Shown piece by piece: positions 8,217 to 16,023 of a stretch of 64,000 bases of DNA. This stretch comes from Bacteroidota bacterium (GTDB lineage Bacteria > Bacteroidota > Bacteroidia > Chitinophagales > Chitinophagaceae). A program made the position numbers and the translations under genes. The first letter of the stretch is position 1; every line of letters starts with the position of its first letter. The stretch lies in assembly GCA_005882315.1 (NCBI GenBank), contig VBAR01000002.1, positions 124,001 through 188,000 of the forward strand, given 5' to 3'. A model generated the notes under the pieces. It searched no databases and was not told the origin of the DNA. It was given only the letters and a program-made list of their open reading frames with translations.

Positions 8217-9017
8217 ATGTATTCCTCTTTTCAATTAGCACTTAAATATCTCAACTACTATTTTACTGCATCAAATGGTAAGGGACATGGTATGCATTCG
8301 CCATTTGTTTTTGAGTTTATTACAAAAGTTTTAAATGATAAAACGAAATATGCAGATTACAATGCGGTAGAAAAACTAAGAAAGGAATTACTAAATAATC
8401 ATGAAATTATTGAGATAGAAGACCTGGGTGCAGGCTCAAGAGTTGCGAAATATAAACGAAGAGCTGTCTCATCAATTGCAAAACATGCACTGAAATCGCC
8501 GAAATTTGCTCAACTCTTATACAAGTTATGCAAATATTATAAATGTAAAAGCATTGTAGAGTTGGGTACTTCGTTAGGCATTACCAGTTCTTATCTTTCC
8601 CTGGCAACTGGTACTGATGGTCATATAGCAACAGTAGAGGGTTCATCCGCTGTTGCTTCCTTAGCTGCTAAGAATTTTGAAATACTTGGGTTAAACAATA
8701 TCCAATCATTTAATGAGCCTTTTGATGAATGGCTCACAAAAAAAGATTTGGGATTTGATCGGGTTGATCTTGCATTTATTGATGGAAACCATCAATTGGA
8801 ACCAACACTAAAGTACTTCATCGAATTTTTGTCCCGTTCACATAACGATAGCATTCTTGTTTTTGATGATATTCACTGGAGCAATGAAATGGAAACGGCA
8901 TGGGAGAAAATCAAAGGAAATGAATCAGTAACCTGCACCATCGACCTGTTTTTTATCGGGCTGGTATTTTTCAGGAAGGAGATAAAGGAAAAACAGCATT
9001 TTGCGATCCGTTTTTGA
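8217..9017 (+). CDS. Class I SAM-dependent methyltransferase, O-methyltransferase-like
   Basis: This 266-residue protein has a Rossmann-type SAM site: IVELGTSLGITSSYLSLA is motif I, HIATVEGS is the acidic strand 2 that holds the ribose, and FDRVDLAFIDGNHQLEPT is the substrate-side strand typical of catechol-O-methyltransferase-like enzymes. The N-terminal 110 residues are helical and include GKGHGMHSPFVFEF, a segment I recall from Bacteroidota members of this group. The substrate is unknown. It is 42 nt downstream of folA and may be co-transcribed. Confidence 0.8.
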   Translation: MYSSFQLALKYLNYYFTASNGKGHGMHSPFVFEFITKVLNDKTKYADYNAVEKLRKELLNNHEIIEIEDLGAGSRVAKYKRRAVSSIAKHALKSPKFAQLLYKLCKYYKCKSIVELGTSLGITSSYLSLATGTDGHIATVEGSSAVASLAAKNFEILGLNNIQSFNEPFDEWLTKKDLGFDRVDLAFIDGNHQLEPTLKYFIEFLSRSHNDSILVFDDIHWSNEMETAWEKIKGNESVTCTIDLFFIGLVFFRKEIKEKQHFAIRF

Positions 9018-9096
9018 GCAATTACCACCCGCCGGAAGCAAAAAATCAATACCTTCGGCCGTCCGATTTTCTCACCATTTATAGCATGAATTAACT

Positions 9097-10194
9097 ATGA
9101 CGATAGGAGTTTTGAAAGAGCCTTCACATGAATCCAGGGTCTCTTTGCTGCCCGAAGCAGTAGGCGTTTTAATCAAAAAAAATATTACAGTTATTGTTGA
9201 GGCAGGAGCAGGCGAAACTGCATTTGCCGGTGATGATGATTATATAAAAGCCGGGGCACAGATCAAGAGCCGTGAAGAGGTTATTCAGTCTTCTGAAATT
9301 TTGCTGAGTATTCATGCACCTGATAACGTGAAGTCTAAAATTCTTATTGGTACTTTTTTTCCATTGTTTAATAAAGACCTGATGAAACAATGGGCTTCAG
9401 AAAGTGTCACATGTTTTTCCATGGATATGCTACCTCGTACTACCCGTGCCCAGGCAATGGATGTATTAAGTTCACAAGCAAATATTGCGGGTTATAAAGC
9501 TGTGTTGACTGCTGCTAATTTATACAGCAGGTATTTTCCTATGTTCATGACAGCAGCAGGAAGTATTGCACCGGCAAAAATTCTGATTCTAGGTGCAGGT
9601 GTTGCAGGCTTGCAGGCAATTGCAACTGGAAGAAGATTGGGTGCGGTAGTAGAAGTATTTGATACAAGACCTGCAGTGAAGGAAGAAGTATTGAGCCTCG
9701 GTGGAAAATTCATTGAAGTGGAAGGAGCAGCGGATGCAAGTAAGGCAGGAGGTTATGCTGTTGAACAATCAGAAGAATATAAACAGAAACAACAGCAACG
9801 AATAGCAGAGAGTATTGCGAAGGCAGATATTGTTATTACCACTGCACAGATACCCGGTAAAAAGGCCCCGATATTGATAACAGAAGAAATGATGAAAGGA
9901 ATGCGCAAAGGAAGTGTGATCATTGATATTGCAGCATCAACGGGTGGTAATACACCATTCACAAAAAATAATGAGACTGTTATGCACAATGGTGTAAGCA
10001 TTGTTGGTAATAGCAGTTTGCAAAGCACTATGCCATCCGATGCAAGTAAATTGTATGGAAAAAATATCCTGAACTTTCTTGCATTGATAACAACTAAGGA
10101 AGGAGAACTGAATCTTAACTGGGAAGATGATCTTGTAAAAGGTACCTGCATTACGCATGGAGGAGAAGTGACGAATGAGAGAGTGAAAAATTGA
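9097..10194 (+). CDS. pntAA: NAD(P) transhydrogenase subunit alpha, part 1 (NAD(H)-binding domain I)
   Basis: This 365-residue peripheral subunit binds NAD(H) in the proton-translocating transhydrogenase, which uses proton motive force to reduce NADP with NADH. It has the alanine dehydrogenase/PNT fold, with RVSLLPEAV near the N-terminus and the nucleotide-binding LGAGVAGLQAI followed by VVEVFDTRP. The mobile RQD-type loop lies in SSQANIAGYKAV...RYFPMFMTAAG. It lacks the membrane helices that E. coli PntA carries, and these are on the next gene. It is the first gene of a pntAA-pntAB-pntB operon. Confidence 0.93.
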   Translation: MTIGVLKEPSHESRVSLLPEAVGVLIKKNITVIVEAGAGETAFAGDDDYIKAGAQIKSREEVIQSSEILLSIHAPDNVKSKILIGTFFPLFNKDLMKQWASESVTCFSMDMLPRTTRAQAMDVLSSQANIAGYKAVLTAANLYSRYFPMFMTAAGSIAPAKILILGAGVAGLQAIATGRRLGAVVEVFDTRPAVKEEVLSLGGKFIEVEGAADASKAGGYAVEQSEEYKQKQQQRIAESIAKADIVITTAQIPGKKAPILITEEMMKGMRKGSVIIDIAASTGGNTPFTKNNETVMHNGVSIVGNSSLQSTMPSDASKLYGKNILNFLALITTKEGELNLNWEDDLVKGTCITHGGEVTNERVKN

Positions 10195-10216
10195 TAATTA
10201 AAAAATTGCGAATAGT

Positions 10217-10525
10217 ATGAACACATTTTTAAACTGGATAACCGAACATCAGCAAACGATCTATATCGTGATCCTGATGATTTTTGTAGGTATAGAAGTG
10301 ATTGGTCGTGTGCCAAGTGTATTGCATACTCCGCTAATGAGTGGTGCTAATGCAATTCATGGTGTAGTAATTATCGGGGCTATTATTGTAATGGGAAAAG
10401 CAGAGAGTGATAATTATTTAGCATTAGTAATGGGATTTTTAGCCGTAGTGCTGGGAACATTAAATGTTGTAGGCGGGTTTGTTGTTACAGACAGGATGTT
10501 GGAAATGTTTAAGAAAAAGAAATGA
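10217..10525 (+). CDS. pntAB: NAD(P) transhydrogenase subunit alpha, part 2 (membrane domain)
   Basis: This 102-residue membrane protein has about three helices, including IYIVILMIFVGIEVIGRVP and YLALVMGFLAVVLGTLNVVGGF. It corresponds to the C-terminal membrane part of single-chain PntA. The conserved HAIHG-type segment appears as SGANAIHGVVIIGAI. It lies 22 nt after pntAA. The gap to pntB (155 nt) is unusually long for this operon and is filled by the second CCCC-bounded repeat element. Confidence 0.92.
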   Translation: MNTFLNWITEHQQTIYIVILMIFVGIEVIGRVPSVLHTPLMSGANAIHGVVIIGAIIVMGKAESDNYLALVMGFLAVVLGTLNVVGGFVVTDRMLEMFKKKK

Positions 10526-10527
10526 TA

Positions 10528-10674
10528 CCCCTGTCCCCTAAAGGGGAACTTAGGTCGGAGATTCTTTTTTTAATTTGAAACTAGTTCTTAAAAAAATATT
10601 TAAATCAATTGTTCACTTACTGCTTTTAGGGCCGTGAGTGGCAAGTCTTCCCTTTAGGGGAGATTTAGAGGGGC
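10528..10674. repeat. CCCCTAAAGGGG-bounded intergenic element, copy 2, inside the pnt operon
   Basis: CCCCTAAAGGGG at 10535-10546 and CCCTTTAGGGG at 10650-10660 form inverted ends around an AT-rich interior. The left end begins CCCCTGT, as in the copy at 7501. The right end finishes with GAGGGG, six nt before the pntB start codon. The interior differs from copy 1. Confidence 0.7.
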
Positions 10675-10680
10675 TTATTT

Positions 10681-12117
10681 ATGGAACTTAATATACTTAC
10701 AGTTTGCTATCTGATCGCTTCGGTTACTTTTATTCTCGGTTTGAAGATGCTTTCCAATCCTGCTTCTGCCCGCAGAGGAAATCTTATTGCAGCAGGCGGT
10801 ATGACCATCGCTATATTCGGAACTATTTTTTTGTATCGTGACGAAACAGGCAGCCGGTTGCATAATTATGTTTGGATATTTGCCGGCATTATCATTGGTA
10901 CTGTTATGGGAACACTGATGGCGAAAAAGGTAAAGATGACAGCCATGCCGGAAATGGTGAGTTTGTTTAATGGTATGGGTGGCGCCTGTGCTGCATTGAT
11001 ATCTGCAGCCGAGTTCTATCATATTTATAAAGCTAATGAAGGTGCTTCATCAACACCATTTTCTGAGTTTGCACCAGCAGGTTATTTTATAACTATTGCT
11101 GCAGGCGCAATTATCGGAACAGTTTCTTATACCGGAAGTATTATTGCCTGGGGCAAGCTGAATGGAAGAGTTAAAGATTTTTCATTTAAGGGGCAGCATA
11201 TTATAAATATTGCTCTGTTTATTGTCATCATCGTATTAACAGTAATTGCTTACCGTTCTACGATTGGCGGCTTATTACTCCCATTTTTTCTTATTGGTTT
11301 TTTTGCATTTGTGTACGGGATATTATTTGTGTTGCCGATCGGTGGGGCTGATATGCCGGTTGTAATTTCTTTATTAAATTCTTTTACAGGAGTAGCTGCC
11401 GCATGCGGTGGTTTTTTGTATGATAATAAAGTAATGCTTACCGGAGGTATTCTTGTCGGGGCTGCAGGTACTTTGCTTACGATGTTGATGTGTAAAGCAA
11501 TGAACCGCTCATTGGCCAATGTTTTGATCGGTTCATTTGGTGGTGGTGGCGCCGCTGCTGCATCGGGTGTAAAAAAAGAGCAAGGTGCCTATAAAGAAAT
11601 TACATTGAGTGATACAGCGGTACTGATGACTTATGCGAATAGAGTAATTATTGTTCCCGGTTATGGATTGGCTGTTGCACAGGCACAGCATGCTTGTCAT
11701 GACCTTGAAAAAATATTGACTGATAAAGGTGTTGATGTAAAATATGCAATACACCCGGTTGCAGGTCGTATGCCAGGTCATATGAATGTGTTGCTGGCCG
11801 AAGCCGATGTGAGCTATGATTTGTTGAAAGAAATGGAAGAAGCCAATGAAGAATTTCCCTCAACAGATGTGGTGCTGGTATTAGGAGCTAACGATGTGGT
11901 GAACCCGGCTGCGAAAACAGATCCGGCATCACCAATTTATGGAATGCCGATACTGGATGTGGAACTGGCGAAGAATGTAATTGTAAATAAGCGAAGCATG
12001 AAGCCCGGCTATGCAGGCATTGAAAATGATCTGTTCTTTCAGAAAAAAACTTCTATGCTTTTTGGTGATGCTAAAAAAGTATTGCAGGACCTGATCGGTG
12101 AAATAAAGAATTTATAA
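10681..12117 (+). CDS. pntB: NAD(P) transhydrogenase subunit beta
   Basis: This 478-residue subunit carries the proton-conducting membrane domain (about residues 1-290, roughly nine hydrophobic segments) and the C-terminal NADP(H)-binding domain III. Domain III shows VIIVPGYGLAVAQAQH (the dinucleotide-binding loop), then HPVAGRMPGHMNVLLAEA and VLVLGANDVVNPAA, all family signatures. With pntAA and pntAB it completes the enzyme. The 12133 gene follows after 15 nt and may be read through. Confidence 0.95.
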   Translation: MELNILTVCYLIASVTFILGLKMLSNPASARRGNLIAAGGMTIAIFGTIFLYRDETGSRLHNYVWIFAGIIIGTVMGTLMAKKVKMTAMPEMVSLFNGMGGACAALISAAEFYHIYKANEGASSTPFSEFAPAGYFITIAAGAIIGTVSYTGSIIAWGKLNGRVKDFSFKGQHIINIALFIVIIVLTVIAYRSTIGGLLLPFFLIGFFAFVYGILFVLPIGGADMPVVISLLNSFTGVAAACGGFLYDNKVMLTGGILVGAAGTLLTMLMCKAMNRSLANVLIGSFGGGGAAAASGVKKEQGAYKEITLSDTAVLMTYANRVIIVPGYGLAVAQAQHACHDLEKILTDKGVDVKYAIHPVAGRMPGHMNVLLAEADVSYDLLKEMEEANEEFPSTDVVLVLGANDVVNPAAKTDPASPIYGMPILDVELAKNVIVNKRSMKPGYAGIENDLFFQKKTSMLFGDAKKVLQDLIGEIKNL

Positions 12118-12132
12118 GTTTAATAAATTACT

Positions 12133-12573
12133 ATGAGGAATATATTTGGTTGCTTTATTCTGTTTATTATTCTGCATGGTTGTAAAACAAAACCAGCCAC
12201 AACAGTATCTCTTAATTGCGAAATATATAAAACAGGTAAGTATATTATTAATTATAAGCCTAGAAATACAGTGATTGAAATTGATCGGCAAACAATGGTA
12301 CAAACGGAATATGACAGGAATTCGGATACTCTTTTTGGAGCCCAGATAACATGGACCGGGCCCTGTGAATATGAATTGAAAAAAACTTTTAGATCTAAAA
12401 AAACGGTAAAAGATTCGTCCGCAAAGAACAACATTATAATGGAAACAAATGATCCGCCACCTTATAAAGTGCGTATCATGTCAGGCACCCCGGATTATTA
12501 TGTATATGAAATTGTGACGCCTGGTTCTACACAGCTCCATACTGATACAGCCTGGGTGGTAAAACAAAAATGA
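12133..12573 (+). CDS. Small lipoprotein of unknown function
   Basis: This 146-residue protein has a short hydrophobic leader ending in a plausible lipobox (ILHGC, Cys17). The mature part has the pattern CEIYKTGKYIINY...TVIEIDRQTMVQTEY...ITWTGPCEYEL. This resembles a family of small Bacteroidota exported proteins that is sometimes mislabelled as topoisomerase. No enzymatic motif is visible. It sits 15 nt after pntB and 40 nt before the rRNA methyltransferase gene, so it is probably in the same transcript. Its link to the transhydrogenase is unclear. Confidence 0.72.
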   Translation: MRNIFGCFILFIILHGCKTKPATTVSLNCEIYKTGKYIINYKPRNTVIEIDRQTMVQTEYDRNSDTLFGAQITWTGPCEYELKKTFRSKKTVKDSSAKNNIIMETNDPPPYKVRIMSGTPDYYVYEIVTPGSTQLHTDTAWVVKQK

Positions 12574-12612
12574 TAAGGTACCCGGTGGATGCGAATTATT
12601 TAACTTCATTTA

Positions 12613-13983
12613 ATGCAACTGCCATCAGTATTTCTGGATTCATTAAAAGGTACAAAAGGGTTTGACCAAACAACTTTTGAAAAACTGCATGTATCGGGTG
12701 AACAAATAACTTCGATAAGGCTTAACCCTTCTAAATCTCCGATAGGCAATCATCAACCTTGCCTGCCGGCAGGCAGGTTGCCAATTGAAAATAAAATTCC
12801 CTGGACAGAACAAGGCTACTACCTGAAGGAACGTCCTTCCTTTACTTTTGATCCGCTTTTTCATGCCGGTTGTTATTATGTACAGGAAGCAAGCAGTATG
12901 TTCCTTGAGCAGGCATTAAAGCAAACTGTTGATCTCTCAAAACCGCTCAGGGTTTTGGATCTATGTGCTGCACCGGGTGGAAAATCAACACATATTCAGT
13001 CTTTGATCTCACCTGGTAGCTTACTGGTAAGTAATGAAGTGATAAAAAGCCGGTGTAATATTTTAAAAGATAATATTATTAAATGGGGTTGTGAGAATGT
13101 AGTGGTTACAAATAATGATCCGAAGGATTTTGCAAAGCTGGAAAACTATTTTGATGTGATTGTTGTAGATGCTCCTTGCAGCGGGAGTGGTTTGTTTAGA
13201 AAAGAACCAGATGCAATTGAACACTGGAGTGAAAATAATGTAGCGCTTTGCAGCCAGCGACAGCAAAGAATATTGGCAGATGTTTGGCCATCATTAAAAG
13301 AAGATGGTATACTCGTTTATTCCACCTGTTCCTATTCAAAAGAAGAGGATGAGGATATTGTAAAATGGATGAATGAGAAGTTTTTAGCTGCAAATTGTCA
13401 ATTGCTTATTTCGGAAAACTGGGGTATAACAAAAACGGATAATAGTTTTCGTTTTTGGCCGGATAAAGTAAAAGGGGAAGGTTTTTTTATTACTGTTTTT
13501 AAAAAAGTGCACCACGAGGATGATCATAAAACAAGAGTTACAAAAAGGCTAAATGAAATTTCAGCACCTCAAACTGAATTGGTGAAGCCATGGTTAACAA
13601 ATAGTGGAGATAAATTATTTGTACATGGGTTTGATGGCATCTATATGATCAATAAAGACTTTCAACCAGATATTAATCTGCTATATTCAAATATGAGGGT
13701 AGCTTATTTTGGTGTAAAGCTTGGCGAACTCATGAAAGCTAAACTGGTGCCTGCACATTCATTAGCTATGAGCAGGTTGCTTGCGGACTCAGTAATGAAA
13801 ATAGAATTGAACAGGGAGCAGGCTATACGTTACTTACAGAAAAAAGATATAGATGTGGAAAAAAGCCAACCAGGCTGGCAACTTATTTGCTTTAATAATC
13901 ATCCATTAGGCTGGGTGAAGGTCTTACAGAACAGGTTAAATAATTATTACCCGATGGAGTTACGGATACTAAAAGATAATTGA
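12613..13983 (+). CDS. RsmB/RsmF-type 16S rRNA (cytosine-C5) methyltransferase
   Basis: This 456-residue member of the NOL1/NOP2/Sun family methylates cytosine C5 in rRNA. The SAM site LDLCAAPGGKSTHI is at about residues 115-128. The two cysteines of the mechanism are Cys189 in VDAPCSGSG and Cys239 in YSTCSYSKEEDE. The C-terminal 150 residues form the PUA-like/RsmF extension. Residues 48-56 (QPCLPAGRL) are encoded by a GC-rich palindrome that looks like an in-frame insertion in the N-terminal region. The protein should remain functional because the insertion is outside the catalytic core. Confidence 0.9.
   Translation: MQLPSVFLDSLKGTKGFDQTTFEKLHVSGEQITSIRLNPSKSPIGNHQPCLPAGRLPIENKIPWTEQGYYLKERPSFTFDPLFHAGCYYVQEASSMFLEQALKQTVDLSKPLRVLDLCAAPGGKSTHIQSLISPGSLLVSNEVIKSRCNILKDNIIKWGCENVVVTNNDPKDFAKLENYFDVIVVDAPCSGSGLFRKEPDAIEHWSENNVALCSQRQQRILADVWPSLKEDGILVYSTCSYSKEEDEDIVKWMNEKFLAANCQLLISENWGITKTDNSFRFWPDKVKGEGFFITVFKKVHHEDDHKTRVTKRLNEISAPQTELVKPWLTNSGDKLFVHGFDGIYMINKDFQPDINLLYSNMRVAYFGVKLGELMKAKLVPAHSLAMSRLLADSVMKIELNREQAIRYLQKKDIDVEKSQPGWQLICFNNHPLGWVKVLQNRLNNYYPMELRILKDN
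12754..12780. repeat. 27-bp GC-rich palindrome inserted in frame in a coding sequence
   Basis: The arms CAACC and GGTTG enclose the perfect palindrome TGCCTGCCGGCAGGCA (12760-12775), with one unpaired T at 12759. It is exactly nine codons long and much richer in GC than its surroundings. The encoded CLPAGR matches a peptide I recall from repeat-invaded Bacteroidota and metagenomic proteins. Confidence 0.7.
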
Positions 13984-14013
13984 TTGAATACAAGTGAAAA
14001 TGCCTCATCTTTG
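13984..14013 (+). promoter_or_regulatory. Promoter of the LysM protein gene
   Basis: TTG at 13984-13986 is followed after 19 nt by CATCTTTG (14006-14013), a one-mismatch TAnnTTTG box. The ATG at 14032 is 18 nt downstream. Confidence 0.45.
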
Positions 14014-14031
14014 TAGGCCAAATTTTAGTGT

Positions 14032-15006
14032 ATGAAAAGGATTTTGTCATTGCTGGGCTTTATTTCACTGCCACTTTTTATGTTGGCACAGCCCGGTGAG
14101 TTATGGGTGAAAAATGGAGATAAAGGACTTTATATTGAACATAAAGTAATGCCGAAAGAAGGCCTTTTCCCGTTGGGAAGATTATATAATGTTCACCCTC
14201 GTCATATTGCTAATTTTAATGGAATAGATTTTAATAAAGGGCTTGTATTGGGTCAGTTGATAAAAATACCACTGACGGATACCAACTTCAATCAGAAAAC
14301 AAATGCAGGTGTTCCAGTTCATTATAAAGTGGGAGAGAAGGAAGGGCTGATGCGGGTAAGCACTATCCATAACAAAGTGCTGATGGAAAATCTTCGTGAC
14401 TGGAACAATCTTAGTAATGATAATGTAAACTTCGGAACAACACTTGTGGTTGGCTACCTGGTTTCAAAAGAAATGAAAGCCGCGGCTCCGGTTGCAGAAG
14501 TAAAAAAAGAAGAGATCGTAAAAGAAGAAAAAAGACAACCAGTAAAAGAAGTAAATGATGTAGTTGCGCAGCCTGAAATTAAAAATGAAGAAAGCAAGCC
14601 TGTTGAAATAGTAAAAAAGGAAGAAGTAAAGCAACAGCAAAAGACAACTGGTATCACTCCTGCTGTTAAAATGGAAACAAGTGAGGAAGGATATTTCAAA
14701 TGGCATTTTGAGCAACAAGCAAAGCAACATTCTGCAGTAAATGATAAAACAGTTACATCAGGTATCTTTAAAACTACCAGTGGCTGGACGGATAGCAAAT
14801 ATTATTTACTTATCGATGGCGTAGTGGCTGGAACAATTATAAAGATCAGTAACCCTACCAACAATAAATCAGTATATGCAAAGGTGTTGGGACAAATGGA
14901 AGGCATTAATATGAATAAGGGACTGGATATTCGTATTAGTAATGCGGCAGCTTCTGGACTGGGTATTACTGAAACAGATAAGTTTATTGTGAAAGTAAAC
15001 TACTAG
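14032..15006 (+). CDS. Exported LysM protein with RlpA-like double-psi beta-barrel C-terminus
   Basis: This 324-residue protein begins with a signal peptide (cleavage near MLAQ). Residues 30-85 and about 93-145 look like two LysM-type peptidoglycan-binding repeats (GLFPLGRLYNVHPRHIANFNG; GLMRVSTIHN...LRDWNNL). A Lys/Glu-rich linker spans about 150-215. The last 100 residues (TSGIFKTTSGWTDSKYYLLIDG...GTIIKISNPTNNKSVYAKVLG...DIRISNAAASGLG) resemble the RlpA-like barrel. The likely role is binding or processing of cell-wall glycan in the periplasm. It converges on fmt. Confidence 0.8.
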   Translation: MKRILSLLGFISLPLFMLAQPGELWVKNGDKGLYIEHKVMPKEGLFPLGRLYNVHPRHIANFNGIDFNKGLVLGQLIKIPLTDTNFNQKTNAGVPVHYKVGEKEGLMRVSTIHNKVLMENLRDWNNLSNDNVNFGTTLVVGYLVSKEMKAAAPVAEVKKEEIVKEEKRQPVKEVNDVVAQPEIKNEESKPVEIVKKEEVKQQQKTTGITPAVKMETSEEGYFKWHFEQQAKQHSAVNDKTVTSGIFKTTSGWTDSKYYLLIDGVVAGTIIKISNPTNNKSVYAKVLGQMEGINMNKGLDIRISNAAASGLGITETDKFIVKVNY

Positions 15007-15023
15007 ATCACCACAAGTGAGCT

Positions 15024-15965
15024 TCAAGACCTGTAGCCACGAAGAAATTCTTCAATACTCATTTTCTTTTTTCCTTCCATCTGTATTTCCAATAAATGAA
15101 TGTACCCGTTTGCACAGGCAAACTTCAAATAAGTTTTTCCATCGGTTTCATGATCGCCTTCTATTTTGGCAGGGGATACGACCTCTTTTTTTGCACGGAA
15201 CACTTTCATCATCTTTTCATTCACTATTGTAAATGCAACGGGATGGGGGTTAAGTCCACGTATAAGGTTATATACATTTTCAACAGAATCACTCCAGTTA
15301 ATACGAGAGGTCTCGGTAGTTAGTTTAGGAGCATGTTTAAGCTTCTTGTTCTCGGTTGCCTGTTGTGAATTTTGGGGAGTTTCTTTTAATGTACCATTTG
15401 CTATTCCTTTTACTGTCTCTACCAAAATTTTTGCACCGATTTCTTTCATTACATCATGAACATCTCCTGTGGTTTCATCATCACCTAGCGGGAAACTTTG
15501 TTGCAATAGAATATCACCGGTATCAATCTCATGTTTCAGTTTGAAAGTAGTGACGCCGGTTTCTTTTTCTCCGTTAATCACTGCCCAGTGAATAGGTGCT
15601 GCTCCGCGGTATTGTGGCAATAGACTTCCATGCAGGTTAACAGTTCCCATTGGCGGCATACTCCAAACTACTTCAGGCAACATGCGGAAGGCAACTACAA
15701 TTTGCAGATCTGCATTGAGTGATTTTAATTCAGCTAAAAACTCAGGGTTCTTTAATTTTTCTGGTTGCAGGATTTTTAATTTATGCTCGACTGCATATTT
15801 TTTTACGGCACTTTCATTCATCTTCATACCACGCCCCGCTGGTTTATCGGGAGCAGTTATTACTCCAACGATATTACTACCAGCCTTTACCAATGCATCT
15901 AATGAGGCAACAGCAAATTCCGGTGTGCCCATAAAAACAATTCGCAGCGATTGAAATTTTTCCAT
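15024..15965 (-). CDS. fmt: Methionyl-tRNA formyltransferase
   Basis: Fmt formylates the initiator Met-tRNA using 10-formyl-tetrahydrofolate. It has 313 residues. The N-terminal FMGTPEFAV motif, the formyl-transfer core HGSLLPQYRGAAPIHWAVINGEKETGVT and the EIDTGDIL segment carry the Asn/His/Asp active site of the family. The C-terminal tRNA-binding barrel is present (about 210-313). The minus-strand sequence TAACTTCG about 10 nt before the start may be a weak -7 box. Confidence 0.95.
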   Translation of the reverse strand: MEKFQSLRIVFMGTPEFAVASLDALVKAGSNIVGVITAPDKPAGRGMKMNESAVKKYAVEHKLKILQPEKLKNPEFLAELKSLNADLQIVVAFRMLPEVVWSMPPMGTVNLHGSLLPQYRGAAPIHWAVINGEKETGVTTFKLKHEIDTGDILLQQSFPLGDDETTGDVHDVMKEIGAKILVETVKGIANGTLKETPQNSQQATENKKLKHAPKLTTETSRINWSDSVENVYNLIRGLNPHPVAFTIVNEKMMKVFRAKKEVVSPAKIEGDHETDGKTYLKFACANGYIHLLEIQMEGKKKMSIEEFLRGYRS

Positions 15966-16023
15966 CGCTGCGAAGTTAATACAACAGCATCATTTCGTTG
16001 CATACTGGTTGTGGATCAGTAGA

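Noticed and set aside
9753-10316. 187-codon minus-strand frame across pntAA and pntAB
   Set aside because: It is antisense to two well-identified transhydrogenase genes and has no family features.
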